Below, one piece after another: positions 35,771 through 44,538 of a stretch of 64,000 nucleotides of DNA. Numbering within the stretch: position 1 is the stretch's first letter; the number at the start of each line of letters is the position of its first letter. Both the position numbers and the translations under genes were made by a program. A model generated the notes under the pieces. The model was not told the origin of the DNA. It searched no databases and worked only from the letters and a program-made list of their open reading frames with translations. The DNA comes from Stutzerimonas stutzeri (GTDB taxonomy: Bacteria > Pseudomonadota > Gammaproteobacteria > Pseudomonadales > Pseudomonadaceae). The stretch is from the NCBI RefSeq assembly GCF_000590475.1, contig NZ_CP007441.1:2486660-2550659 (forward strand). Direction: 5' to 3'.

Positions 35771-36394
35771 TCAGGCGGCGCTCGGTACACCGCTGTGAAA
35801 GCGAAACTCGTTATCCGGGCTTTCGATCAGCTCGCACTCGCGCTCACGGACCCGAACGATGGTCGCGTCGATATCTGCCGCATCGCCGTAGAGATACGCC
35901 AGCTTCAGGTAATCCTGGAAATGCCTCGCCTCGGACTTCAGCAAACCGTGATAGAACTTGCCCAGCTCTTCATCCAGGTGCGGCACGAGCATCGCAAAGC
36001 GCTCGCAAGACCGCGCCTCGATAAAGGCCCCTATCACCAGAGTATCGGTGAGTCGATAAGGCTCATGGTTGCGCACCAATTCCCGCAATCCGGCGGCGTA
36101 ACGTGACGAGCCGATGTTGCGCAGGCCGATATCGCGCTTGCGGATAATCGACAGCACCTGCTCGAAGTGCCGCAATTCTTCTCTCGCCAGACGCGACATC
36201 TTGTTCTGCAGATCGGGCTTGTCGATATATCGGAACATCAGCTGAAAGGCAGCGCCAGCGGCCTTCTTCTCGCAATTACCGTGATCGATGAGCATCACGT
36301 CCTGGTTCCGTAGCGCAACGTCGACCCAGGCATCCGGCGTTGCACAGCCGAGAAATTCATTCAATTCGGGGAGCATGGTGAGGTGTATTCGCAT
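35771..36394 (-). CDS. miaE: tRNA-(ms2io6A37) hydroxylase
   Basis: Non-haem di-iron monooxygenase that hydroxylates ms2i6A at position 37 of tRNAs reading UNN codons; 207 residues. The four-helix ferritin-like core has ligand pairs in REELRHFEQ and SEARHFQDY (ExxH) and glutamates in HGNCEKKAA and FIEARSCERF. No Shine-Dalgarno site separates ATG 36394 from the internal ATG 36376, so the start is uncertain. The gene converges on lpxH with only six bases between stops. miaE is common in pseudomonads and absent from E. coli. Confidence 0.95.
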   Translation of the reverse strand: MRIHLTMLPELNEFLGCATPDAWVDVALRNQDVMLIDHGNCEKKAAGAAFQLMFRYIDKPDLQNKMSRLAREELRHFEQVLSIIRKRDIGLRNIGSSRYAAGLRELVRNHEPYRLTDTLVIGAFIEARSCERFAMLVPHLDEELGKFYHGLLKSEARHFQDYLKLAYLYGDAADIDATIVRVRERECELIESPDNEFRFHSGVPSAA

Positions 36395-36550
36395 AAGAGG
36401 TGAACGGCGGTAACACCGCGATTCGAAGCCGCGGACGACGTGCATTATACGAGCCGTTTTTTCTGCGGCCAGCGCAGTTTGACCTGCATCAAAACCAAAT
36501 GCGTTGCCTTGGCTATAGTGAAGTCATACGCAACCGGAATGGAGCCGATC

Positions 36551-37411
36551 ATGCAAGCCATTCGCAGCATCCTCGTGGTAATTGATCCAAACCTGCCCTA
36601 TAACCTGGCATTGAAACGAGCGCGCCTGATCGGCAGCGTCAGTCAGGCACAACTGCATCTTCTAGTCTGCGACGGCAAGCATGAGCACAGCGGATACCTC
36701 GCCAGGCTTCGCGCAGAACTGGAGAATCAGGGGCACACCGTAGCCGTCCATCAGGCCTGGCATGACAATCTTCACCAGACGATCATCGCGGTACAGCAAG
36801 CCGAAGGCTGTGGCCTGGTGATAAAGCAGCACATCGTCGACACACCCTTGAAGCGGGCACTGCTGACGCCGGACGACTGGAAACTGCTGCGTTACTGCCC
36901 CTGCCCCGTGCTGATGGTCAAAACCGAAGCGCCCTGGACCGGCGGCACGGTGCTCGCCGCGGTCGATGTGGGCAACGCGGATCTCGAACATCGCACGCTC
37001 CACGCCAGCATCGTCAATCATGGCTTCGAAATTGCCTCGCTTGCTGAAGGCAGCTTGCACGTTATCAGCGCCCATCCGTCGGCCATGCTCTCGGCGGCCG
37101 ACCCCGCTTTTCAGCTCAAGGAAACCATCGAGGCGCGCTATCGCGATGCCTGTAAACAGTTCCAGGCCGAATTCGACATTCCAGATAGCCATCTACATAT
37201 CGAGGAGGGTCCAGCCGATGCCCTGATTCCTCGTGTGTGCCATGAATTGCGGGCCGTTGTGACCGTTATGGGTACGGTAGCCCGCACCGGATTCTCGGGC
37301 GCGCTGATGGGCAACACCGCGGAGGTAGTGCTTGATGCGTTGGAGAGCGATGTTCTGGTACTCAAACCGGACGACATCATCGGCCACCTGGAACAGCTGG
37401 CACGTCGATAA
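36551..37411 (+). CDS. Tandem universal stress protein (UspE-like)
   Basis: A 286-residue cytoplasmic protein with two Usp domains in tandem, the second ending VTVMGTVARTGFSGALMGNTAEVVLDALESDVLVLKP. The GxxxxGNTAE-type stretch there is the nucleotide-binding loop of Usp proteins. The first domain (IRSILVVIDPN, IKQHI, CPVLMVK) has a degenerate loop. ATG 36551 is chosen because GGAG stands six bases upstream; the ATG at 36539 lacks one. A role in stress survival is inferred from the family. Confidence 0.92.
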   Translation: MQAIRSILVVIDPNLPYNLALKRARLIGSVSQAQLHLLVCDGKHEHSGYLARLRAELENQGHTVAVHQAWHDNLHQTIIAVQQAEGCGLVIKQHIVDTPLKRALLTPDDWKLLRYCPCPVLMVKTEAPWTGGTVLAAVDVGNADLEHRTLHASIVNHGFEIASLAEGSLHVISAHPSAMLSAADPAFQLKETIEARYRDACKQFQAEFDIPDSHLHIEEGPADALIPRVCHELRAVVTVMGTVARTGFSGALMGNTAEVVLDALESDVLVLKPDDIIGHLEQLARR

Positions 37412-37449
37412 CCAAGCTCGCCGCCTGTTACTGCCGCTACGGCGCAGGC

Positions 37450-37917
37450 CTAGCCGCTCGTCTCGCTCAGCAACCCTGGTGCGATATAGCGCTGATAGTG
37501 CGCCTCTGAAAGAAGAAAGAACTCCCGGTCGATAGCGTCGCGAAGTTCGGGCAGTGACCAGTCGCGGAACTCCGGAAGCAACACCACGCCGTATGCCTCG
37601 AGCTGCTGGATCACCCGCGCTCCCCGGGCGATAAGCTGATAGGCCCAACAGTACGGCGACTGTTCCGCAACGAAACGGATCTGCCTGCTTTCCAGTTGGC
37701 GGCGCAACAGCTCCTCATCGAAAATTTCCAGCTTAGCCGCCATCACCTGCGCCAGGAGCAGCTCCAACCGCCGCCAAACGGAGCGTTTGCTTGCCTCGTC
37801 ATAGGCATTCCAGCTGACCACTTCATGATGGAAGCGTTTGCAGCCACGGCAGACGAGATCACCGTAAACAGTGGAACAGAGGCCCACGCAAGGGGTTTTG
37901 ATGCGCTGATTGGACAT
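37450..37917 (-). CDS. DUF1289 domain protein
   Basis: A 155-residue cytoplasmic protein whose first 50 residues carry the DUF1289 pattern: Cys10-x3-Cys14-x8-Cys23-x2-Cys26, with a WNAYDEASKRSVWRRLE helix after it. The four cysteines suggest a metal site. The rest is helical and lacks a recognised domain, making this longer than minimal DUF1289 proteins. Function unknown. It converges with the Usp gene, with 38 bases between. Confidence 0.85.
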   Translation of the reverse strand: MSNQRIKTPCVGLCSTVYGDLVCRGCKRFHHEVVSWNAYDEASKRSVWRRLELLLAQVMAAKLEIFDEELLRRQLESRQIRFVAEQSPYCWAYQLIARGARVIQQLEAYGVVLLPEFRDWSLPELRDAIDREFFLLSEAHYQRYIAPGLLSETSG

Positions 37918-38321
37918 AACGGACGGTGGACCGAAGAACAGCGCCGTATCTTAGACTTTTGTCCAAGCCGGGTCACGGAACAATCCAGCCACACACCAGC
38001 TTCTTGTCTGCGCGGCCCGCACCTCGCGGTACTCCAACGTGCTTTCGCGACAACCCGGCAGGACGCGCTAAATTCAGTGGCCACGGCGTTTCACTTAACT
38101 TTACGGGCCCGTTCCAGTAGAATCAGCCCGCCGTTTTAGGCGCCACAATCCGTAAGAAGCTGTTTTCAAAGCGTCACGAGCACAGTTAACCGGCTACCTA
38201 CCGGGTGCGCAGATCCCTCTCACCTGCGCACCCGGCATCAATCCCGCCGTAAAACTTTGAAAACAGCTTCCGGATGCGCGTCCCGAGACATCCAAGGGAC
38301 CAATGATGAGGGTATAAAACT
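37918..38321. other. Long acnB leader region
   Basis: About 400 bases. The right half holds the nested inverted repeats listed separately; the left half should contain the acnB promoter and that of the divergent DUF1289 gene. I see no protein-coding gene. Confidence 0.55.
38148..38275 (+). repeat. Nested inverted repeats upstream of acnB
   Basis: Outer arms GAAGCTGTTTTCAAAG (38156-38171) and CTTTGAAAACAGCTTC (38255-38270) are perfectly complementary. They extend through ATCCG (38148-38152) and CGGAT (38271-38275) with a 3-base bulge. Inside, CCGGGTGCGCAG (38201-38212) pairs with CTGCGCACCCGG (38224-38235) around an 11-base loop. The structure ends 46 bases before the acnB start. It may be a structured leader RNA or a miniature inverted-repeat element. 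Confidence 0.8.
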
Positions 38322-40931
38322 GTGCTTGAAGCCTATCGCAAACACGTAGAAGAGCGTGCCGCCCAGGGCGTCGTGCCCCAACCGCTGAACGCCGAGCAGA
38401 CCGCAGGCCTGGTCGAGCTCCTGAAAAACCCGCCAGCCGGCGAAGAACAATTTCTCCTTGATCTGATCACCAACCGCGTGCCGGCAGGTGTGGATGAAGC
38501 GGCCTATGTCAAGGCCGGCTTCCTAGCCGCTATCGCCAAGGGCGAAGCCACATCGCCGCTGATCAGCAAGCAGCACGCTGTCGAACTGCTGGGCACCATG
38601 CAGGGCGGCTACAACATCGTTACGCTGGTTGACCTGCTGGACGATGCCGAGCTGTCCGACACCACCGCAAAGCAGCTGAAGCACACCCTGCTGATGTTCG
38701 ATGCGTTCCATGATGTGGCGGAAAAAGCCAAGGCCGGCAATGCCAACGCCAAAGCCGTCATGCAATCGTGGGCCGAAGGCGAGTGGTTCAAGAACCGCGC
38801 CCCGGTAGCCGAGAAAGTCACTCTGACCGTTTTCAAGGTCACTGGCGAAACCAACACTGATGACCTGTCGCCAGCCCCGGACGCCTGGTCGCGCCCTGAC
38901 ATTCCACTGCACGCGCTGGCCATGCTGAAAATGGCTCGCGACGGCATCAACCCTGACGTTCCTGGCTCGGTTGGCCCGCTCAAGCAGATGGAGGAACTGA
39001 CGACCAAAGGTTTCCCGATTGCCTATGTGGGCGACGTGGTCGGTACCGGTTCCTCGCGTAAGTCCGCGACCAACTCGGTCCTGTGGTTCTTCGGTGACGA
39101 CATCCCGAACGTACCGAACAAGCGCGCCGGCGGCTTCTGCTTCGGCACCAAGATCGCGCCGATTTTCTACAACACCATGGAAGATGCTGGCGCTCTGCCG
39201 ATCGAGTTCGACTGCTCCGATCTGGCGATGGGCGACGTGATCGACGTCTATCCGTACAAAGGCGAAGTCCGTCGCCACGGCAGCGACGAGCTGGTTACCA
39301 CGTTCGAGCTGAAAACCGACGTCCTGCTCGATGAAGTTCGTGCTGGCGGCCGTATTCCGCTGATTATCGGCCGCGGCCTGACCGAAAAGGCGCGCGCCGA
39401 GCTGGGCATGGGCCCGACCGATCTGTTCAAGAAGCCGGAAGCCCCCGCCGAGAGCAACAAGGGCTTTACTCTGGCGCAGAAGATGGTCGGTCGCGCCTGT
39501 GGCCTGCCAGAGGGCAAAGGCGTTCGCCCGGGCACCTACTGCGAGCCGAAGATGACCACCGTCGGCTCCCAGGACACCACCGGCCCGATGACTCGCGACG
39601 AGCTGAAAGACCTGGCTTGCCTGGGCTTTTCCGCTGACCTGGTCATGCAGTCGTTCTGCCACACCGCGGCGTACCCGAAGCCGATCGACGTCACCACACA
39701 CCACACCCTGCCGGACTTCATCATGACCCGCGGTGGTGTTTCCCTGCGTCCGGGCGACGGCATCATCCACAGCTGGCTGAACCGCATGCTGCTGCCGGAT
39801 ACCGTAGGTACCGGTGGTGATTCGCACACCCGTTTCCCGATGGGCATTTCCTTCCCGGCCGGTTCGGGTCTGGTCGCCTTCGCCGCAGCCACGGGCGTCA
39901 TGCCGCTGGATATGCCGGAATCAGTACTGGTTCGCTTCAAGGGCAAGATGCAGCCCGGCATCACCCTGCGCGATCTGGTCCATGCGATCCCCTACTACGC
40001 CATCCAGAAAGGCCTGCTGACCGTCGAGAAGAAAGGCAAGAAGAACATCTTCTCCGGCCGCATTCTCGAAATCGAAGGCCTGAACGAGCTGACCGTCGAG
40101 CAGGCTTTCGAGCTGTCCGACGCCTCTGCTGAGCGCTCCGCTGCCGGTTGCACAATCAAGCTGCCGGAAGCGGCGATCGCCGAGTACCTGCAGTCGAACA
40201 TCACCCTGCTGCGCTGGATGATCAGCGAAGGTTACGGCGATGCTCGTACGCTGGAGCGTCGCGCTCAGGCCATGGAAGCCTGGCTGGCCAAGCCGGAACT
40301 GCTGGCTGCCGATGCCGACGCTGAGTACGCCGAGATCATCGAAATTGATCTGTCCGAAGTCACCGAGCCGGTTCTCTGCGCGCCGAATGACCCGGACGAT
40401 GCCCGTCTGCTTTCGAGCGTACAGGGCGAGAAGATCGACGAAGTATTCATCGGTTCGTGCATGACCAACATCGGTCACTTCCGCGCCGCCGGCAAGCTGC
40501 TGGACAAGGTCGAAGGCTCCCTGCCGACCCGTCTGTGGCTGTCGCCGCCGACCAAGATGGACCAGCATCAGCTGACCGAGGAAGGCTACTACGGCATCTA
40601 CGGTCGCGCCGGTGCGCGCCTGGAAATGCCAGGCTGCTCGCTCTGCATGGGTAACCAGGCTCGGGTCGAAACCGGCTCGACGGTGGTCTCCACCTCGACC
40701 CGTAACTTCCCCAACCGCTTGGGCGATGCGACCAATGTGTACTTGGCTTCTGCCGAGCTGGCAGCGGTCGCTTCGATTCTTGGCCGTCTGCCGACCGTCG
40801 AGGAGTACATGGTCTACGCCGCTCAGATCGACACCATGGCCGCAGACGTTTATCGCTACCTGAGCTTCGATCAGATCGCCGAGTTCCGCGAGTCTGCGGC
40901 TAAGGCCAAGATCGACGTAGTTGCTGTTTGA
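38322..40931 (+). CDS. acnB: Aconitate hydratase B
   Basis: Citric-acid-cycle enzyme that isomerises citrate and isocitrate via cis-aconitate; 869 residues, normal for AcnB. The domain order is HEAT-like first, then swivel (GTGSSRKSATNS), then the catalytic core. Cys713 (GSCMTN), Cys772 and Cys775 (GCSLCMGN) hold the 4Fe-4S cluster. Other markers are TVGTGGDSHTRFPMG and STSTRNFPNRLG. The start is GTG 38322 and matches the usual MLEAYRKHVEERAAQG N-terminus. Losing the cluster converts AcnB-type proteins into RNA-binding regulators in other species, which makes the structured leader upstream noteworthy. Confidence 0.98.
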   Translation: MLEAYRKHVEERAAQGVVPQPLNAEQTAGLVELLKNPPAGEEQFLLDLITNRVPAGVDEAAYVKAGFLAAIAKGEATSPLISKQHAVELLGTMQGGYNIVTLVDLLDDAELSDTTAKQLKHTLLMFDAFHDVAEKAKAGNANAKAVMQSWAEGEWFKNRAPVAEKVTLTVFKVTGETNTDDLSPAPDAWSRPDIPLHALAMLKMARDGINPDVPGSVGPLKQMEELTTKGFPIAYVGDVVGTGSSRKSATNSVLWFFGDDIPNVPNKRAGGFCFGTKIAPIFYNTMEDAGALPIEFDCSDLAMGDVIDVYPYKGEVRRHGSDELVTTFELKTDVLLDEVRAGGRIPLIIGRGLTEKARAELGMGPTDLFKKPEAPAESNKGFTLAQKMVGRACGLPEGKGVRPGTYCEPKMTTVGSQDTTGPMTRDELKDLACLGFSADLVMQSFCHTAAYPKPIDVTTHHTLPDFIMTRGGVSLRPGDGIIHSWLNRMLLPDTVGTGGDSHTRFPMGISFPAGSGLVAFAAATGVMPLDMPESVLVRFKGKMQPGITLRDLVHAIPYYAIQKGLLTVEKKGKKNIFSGRILEIEGLNELTVEQAFELSDASAERSAAGCTIKLPEAAIAEYLQSNITLLRWMISEGYGDARTLERRAQAMEAWLAKPELLAADADAEYAEIIEIDLSEVTEPVLCAPNDPDDARLLSSVQGEKIDEVFIGSCMTNIGHFRAAGKLLDKVEGSLPTRLWLSPPTKMDQHQLTEEGYYGIYGRAGARLEMPGCSLCMGNQARVETGSTVVSTSTRNFPNRLGDATNVYLASAELAAVASILGRLPTVEEYMVYAAQIDTMAADVYRYLSFDQIAEFRESAAKAKIDVVAV

Positions 40932-41256
40932 TGCTCCAGTGACAACGCTAGCCTCGCAGACTATGTAAAAGTCTGACGACGCAGCGGTAGATGAGTGAGC
41001 GCCCCGACTGGTTCGGGGCGTTTGCTTTTGTGGGCCTCATACAACTGCCGACGCAGCTATGCGACAATAGCCGCACTGTCTGGCACGAACCCCCACTTTG
41101 ATCCCAACAGCTCGGCCTTTGCGCACGAATGCTGCTGCTAACGTACGCCCGCTGGATAAACGTTAAGGGGCGTTGCGAAGAGACGAGCAATCACGATTGT
41201 CGAAAGCATGCACAAGCCGAAAACCTAACACTCTGAAACCCGCGAGATAGAGCTTC
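40932..41256. other. Intergenic region acnB-ybiT
   Basis: 325 bases holding the acnB terminator (listed) and, presumably, the ybiT promoter. No gene is supported. Confidence 0.5.
41000..41029 (+). terminator. acnB terminator
   Basis: Stem CGCCCCGA/TCGGGGCG (41000-41007 with 41013-41020) with a 5-base loop, followed by TTTGCTTTT. Confidence 0.85.
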
Positions 41257-42843
41257 TTGATTTCTACAGCTAACATCACCATGCAGTTCGGCGCCAAGCC
41301 GCTGTTCGAAAACGTTTCCGTCAAGTTCGGCAACGGCAATCGCTATGGCCTCATCGGCGCCAATGGCTGCGGCAAGTCGACCTTTATGAAAATTCTCGGT
41401 GGCGATCTGGAGCCATCTACTGGTCAGGTCATGCTCGAGCCCAACGTGCGCCTGGGCAAGCTGCGCCAGGATCAGTTCGCCTACGAAGATTTCAATGTCA
41501 TCGACGCTGTGATCATGGGTCACGAGGAGCTATGGAAGGTCAAGGCCGAGCGTGAGCGCATCTACTCCCTGCCGGAGATGAGCGAAGAAGACGGCATGGC
41601 CGTCGCCGAGCTGGAAACCGAATTCGCCGAGATGGACGGCTACACCGCCGAATCCCGGGCTGGCGAATTGCTTCTGGGCCTTGGGATCCCGCTGGAACAG
41701 CACTTCGGGCCGATGAGCGAGGTGGCGCCGGGCTGGAAACTGCGCGTCTTGCTGGCACAGGCGCTGTTCTCCGACCCGGAGGTCCTGCTGCTCGACGAGC
41801 CGACCAACCACTTGGATATCAACACTATCCGCTGGCTGGAAAACGTCCTCACGGCGCGCAACAGCACCATGATCATCATTTCCCACGACCGGCACTTCCT
41901 GAACAGCGTGTGCACGCACATGGCTGACCTGGACTACGGCGAGCTGCGACTGTTCCCGGGCAACTACGACGAATACATGACCGCGGCGACCCAGTCGCGC
42001 GAGCAACTGCTGGCCGACAACGCCAAGAAGAAGGCTCAGATCGCCGAGTTGCAGACCTTCGTCAGCCGTTTCTCCGCCAACGCCTCGAAAGCCAAGCAGG
42101 CGACTTCGCGTGCCAAGCAGATCGATAAGATCCAGTTGGCCGAGGTCAAGCCGTCCAGCCGCGTCAGCCCGTTCATCCGTTTCGAGCAGACCAAAAAACT
42201 GCACCGCCAAGCCGTGACCGTGGAGCACATGGCCAAGGGCTTTGATGGCAAGACGCTGTTCAAGAACTTCAGTTTTACCGTCGAGGCCGGTGAGCGGGTC
42301 GCGATCATCGGGCCGAACGGAATCGGCAAGACTACTCTGCTGCGCACGCTGGTTGGCGAACTGCAACCGGATGCTGGCTCGGTGAAGTGGACCGAAAGCG
42401 CCGATGTCGGCTACTACGCTCAGGACCATGCCGATGACTTCGAAGACGACGTGTCGCTGTTCGACTGGATGGGGCAATGGACGCAAGGTGGCGAACAGAT
42501 CGTACGCGGCACGCTGGGCCGCATGCTGTTCTCCAACGATGAAATCCTCAAGTCGGTTCGGGTCATTTCCGGAGGCGAGCAGGGTCGCATGCTGTTCGGC
42601 AAGCTGATCCTGAAAAAGCCCAACGTTTTGGTGATGGACGAACCGACCAACCACCTGGACATGGATTCCATCGAGGCGCTGAACCTGGCGCTGGAAAACT
42701 ATCCGGGCACGTTGATTTTCGTCAGCCATGACCGCGAGTTCGTCGGCTCTCTGGCGACGCGCATCATCGAGCTCTCGGATACGGGTGTGACCGATTTCAG
42801 CGGCACCTATGACGATTACCTGCGTAGCCTTGGCGTGATCTGA
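41257..42843 (+). CDS. ybiT: ABC-F family ATPase, YbiT type
   Basis: Cytoplasmic protein of the ABC-F group (ribosome-associated translation factors) without transmembrane segments; 528 residues. Two ABC domains: Walker A GANGCGKST near 34-42 and GPNGIGKTT near 351, each with LLDEPTNHLD / VMDEPTNHLD and SHDRHF / SHDREF switches. The second signature is SGGEQGRM; the first is degenerate (SEVAPGWKLRVLLAQ), as in YbiT. A linker near 235-310 carries the charged ABC-F interdomain helices. The N-terminus ITMQFGAKPLFENVSVKFG closely follows E. coli YbiT. The start is TTG 41257. Confidence 0.93.
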   Translation: MISTANITMQFGAKPLFENVSVKFGNGNRYGLIGANGCGKSTFMKILGGDLEPSTGQVMLEPNVRLGKLRQDQFAYEDFNVIDAVIMGHEELWKVKAERERIYSLPEMSEEDGMAVAELETEFAEMDGYTAESRAGELLLGLGIPLEQHFGPMSEVAPGWKLRVLLAQALFSDPEVLLLDEPTNHLDINTIRWLENVLTARNSTMIIISHDRHFLNSVCTHMADLDYGELRLFPGNYDEYMTAATQSREQLLADNAKKKAQIAELQTFVSRFSANASKAKQATSRAKQIDKIQLAEVKPSSRVSPFIRFEQTKKLHRQAVTVEHMAKGFDGKTLFKNFSFTVEAGERVAIIGPNGIGKTTLLRTLVGELQPDAGSVKWTESADVGYYAQDHADDFEDDVSLFDWMGQWTQGGEQIVRGTLGRMLFSNDEILKSVRVISGGEQGRMLFGKLILKKPNVLVMDEPTNHLDMDSIEALNLALENYPGTLIFVSHDREFVGSLATRIIELSDTGVTDFSGTYDDYLRSLGVI

Positions 42844-42857
42844 TGACGCAGGAACAG

Positions 42858-42893
42858 AAACGCCCCGTCAGCTCGCTGAACGGGGCGTTTTTG
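42858..42893. terminator. Bidirectional terminator ybiT/azoR
   Basis: Stem AAACGCCCCGT/ACGGGGCGTTT (42858-42868 with 42880-42890), with T residues on one side and A residues on the other, between the convergent ybiT and azoR genes. Confidence 0.85.
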
Positions 42894-42908
42894 CATGGGC
42901 CAGGCGCG

Positions 42909-43517
42909 TCATGCAGTTTCGTACAGTTCCTCAATGGTCTGCTGTGCCGCGGTCATCGCTGCTTCCCGTACATCGTCGCCCATGGCGAGGCCATGGGCCC
43001 GAACGATCTCGATATCGGTAATGCCGAGAAACCCTAGCACGAGTTTCATATAGCCTTCGTGCGCGGCACCGCTGGGTTGATTCCCATGAACACCTCCAGC
43101 GGTTGAAACGAGAATCACGCGTTTTCCGCCAGCCAAACCTTCGGCACCGTTCGGGCCATAGCGAAATGTTTTGCCTGCCACGGCGATGCGATCGATCCAT
43201 GCCTTGAGTTGGCTGGGTACGCTGAAGTTGTACATGGGCGCGCCAATGACCAGCAAATCCGCCTCGAGAAACTCATTCAACGTTGCCTCAGCCAGAGCCG
43301 CTGCCTGACGCTGCGCAGCATCGCGCAGCTCTTCAGGGGTGCCGACCGCCGCCAGGCTAGCGCCAGATAAATGGTCCAGCTCGTCTGCAGCAAGGTCGCG
43401 ATAGCGCAGGTTGCTCTCCGGCTCGTTGGCCAGCACAGCCGTTACGACGGCACGGGATAGTTGGCGCGAAGCCGAAGCGTCGCCGAGAATGCTCGAATCC
43501 AGGTGCAGTATGTTCAT
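42909..43517 (-). CDS. azoR: FMN-dependent NADH-azoreductase
   Basis: Homodimeric flavoprotein that reduces azo and quinone compounds with NAD(P)H; 202 residues. Flavodoxin-like fold with HLDSSILGDASASRQLS (phosphate-binding loop), VIGAPMYNFSVPSQLKAWIDRI (isoalloxazine contact MYNF) and VSTAGGVHG. ATG 43517 is selected because GGAG lies seven bases upstream; a longer reading adds an unlikely Arg-rich extension. It is divergent from a LysR-type gene, a standard arrangement for regulated azoreductases. Confidence 0.94.
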   Translation of the reverse strand: MNILHLDSSILGDASASRQLSRAVVTAVLANEPESNLRYRDLAADELDHLSGASLAAVGTPEELRDAAQRQAAALAEATLNEFLEADLLVIGAPMYNFSVPSQLKAWIDRIAVAGKTFRYGPNGAEGLAGGKRVILVSTAGGVHGNQPSGAAHEGYMKLVLGFLGITDIEIVRAHGLAMGDDVREAAMTAAQQTIEELYETA

Positions 43518-43604
43518 GTAGGGTCTCCATCTCAGGTTCGTTTCGATGGACAAAGCCTACAGGCAAACCGAATAAGCGATTAGTGGCGTAATTTACGATA
43601 GATT

Positions 43605-43620
43605 GTCCTGAAAATAGGAC
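43605..43620. promoter_or_regulatory. Candidate LysR-type operator
   Basis: Inverted repeat GTCCT-GAAAAT-AGGAC, nine bases before the LysR start and within the azoR/LysR divergent region. An autoregulatory site is plausible from position only. Confidence 0.4.
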
Positions 43621-43628
43621 GACAGGCC

Positions 43629-44516
43629 ATGCAAGACCTCAATGACCTTTTCTATTTCGCCAAGGTGGTCGAAGGCGGTGGATTCGCTGCGGCCGGTCGC
43701 CAGCTCGGCATTCCCAAATCACGGCTGTCGCGCCGCATCGCCGAACTTGAAGAGCGACTCGGTGCGCGATTGCTTCAGCGTACAACTCGAAAATTGTCGG
43801 TCACTGAAGTCGGCGAGCGCTACTATCGCCACTGTCAAGCGATGCTGCTGGAAGCAGAGCAGGCCGACGAGGTCGTGGCGAGCCTGACCAGCGAACCCAG
43901 GGGACGGGTGCGCGTGTCCTGTCCCATCGCGGTGGCCGGGTTCGCTGATGCGGTGGTGGATTTTCTTGCGGCGTATCCGCTTGTGACGCTTGAAACCGTT
44001 GTGAGCAACCGGCGTGTGGATTTGGTCAACGAGGGCATCGATGTCGCGCTGCGGGTTCGTACCGCTGATGACGAAGACCCTTCGCTCATCGTTCGGCGCT
44101 TGCAACCGGCTGTCGCCTATCTCGTCGCCTCGCCCGCGTTGCTTCGTGGCCAGCCCATCAACAGCCCCGAAGATCTGCTGAAGCTGCCTGCGCTTGGAGC
44201 AGCGGAACCCGACCGCAAGGTGCGCTACCGGCTTGTCAGCGATGATGGCGAGATATGCGAGCTCGCGTTGGAACCACGGCTTGCCGTCGACGATTTCGGA
44301 ATCCGAAAGACTGCCGCTCTATCAGGGCTCGGCCTGACCATGCTCCCACGTGGCTACTGTGAAGAGGAGTTGGCAAGCGGCCACCTGATTCGCGTCCTGC
44401 CAGGCTGGACGCTGCCAGGCGGCCATCTGCAGCTGGCTTATCTGCATCGACGCGGAATGCTGCCTGCCGTTCGAGCCTGGATAGATCATATGATCGAAGC
44501 CTTTGGCCAGGACTGA
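43629..44516 (+). CDS. LysR-family transcriptional regulator
   Basis: DNA-binding regulator of 295 residues. The N-terminal winged helix-turn-helix covers about 1-60 (DLFYFAKVVEGGGFAAAGRQLGIPKSRLSRRIAELEERLGARLLQRTTR), and the substrate-binding domain about 90-290. AGGACGACAGGCC precedes ATG 43629. Of the group often found divergent from quinone or azo reductase genes, it likely controls azoR and itself. Confidence 0.93.
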   Translation: MQDLNDLFYFAKVVEGGGFAAAGRQLGIPKSRLSRRIAELEERLGARLLQRTTRKLSVTEVGERYYRHCQAMLLEAEQADEVVASLTSEPRGRVRVSCPIAVAGFADAVVDFLAAYPLVTLETVVSNRRVDLVNEGIDVALRVRTADDEDPSLIVRRLQPAVAYLVASPALLRGQPINSPEDLLKLPALGAAEPDRKVRYRLVSDDGEICELALEPRLAVDDFGIRKTAALSGLGLTMLPRGYCEEELASGHLIRVLPGWTLPGGHLQLAYLHRRGMLPAVRAWIDHMIEAFGQD

Positions 44517-44538
44517 CGCGTTAAAGCAGCGAAAAGAC

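Noticed and set aside
38523..39827. A 434-codon frame antisense to acnB
   Set aside because: High-GC third-position bias creates long antisense frames; acnB is unmistakable on the plus strand.
41530..42729. A 399-codon frame antisense to ybiT
   Set aside because: Same cause as above; both ABC domains are clearly coded on the plus strand.
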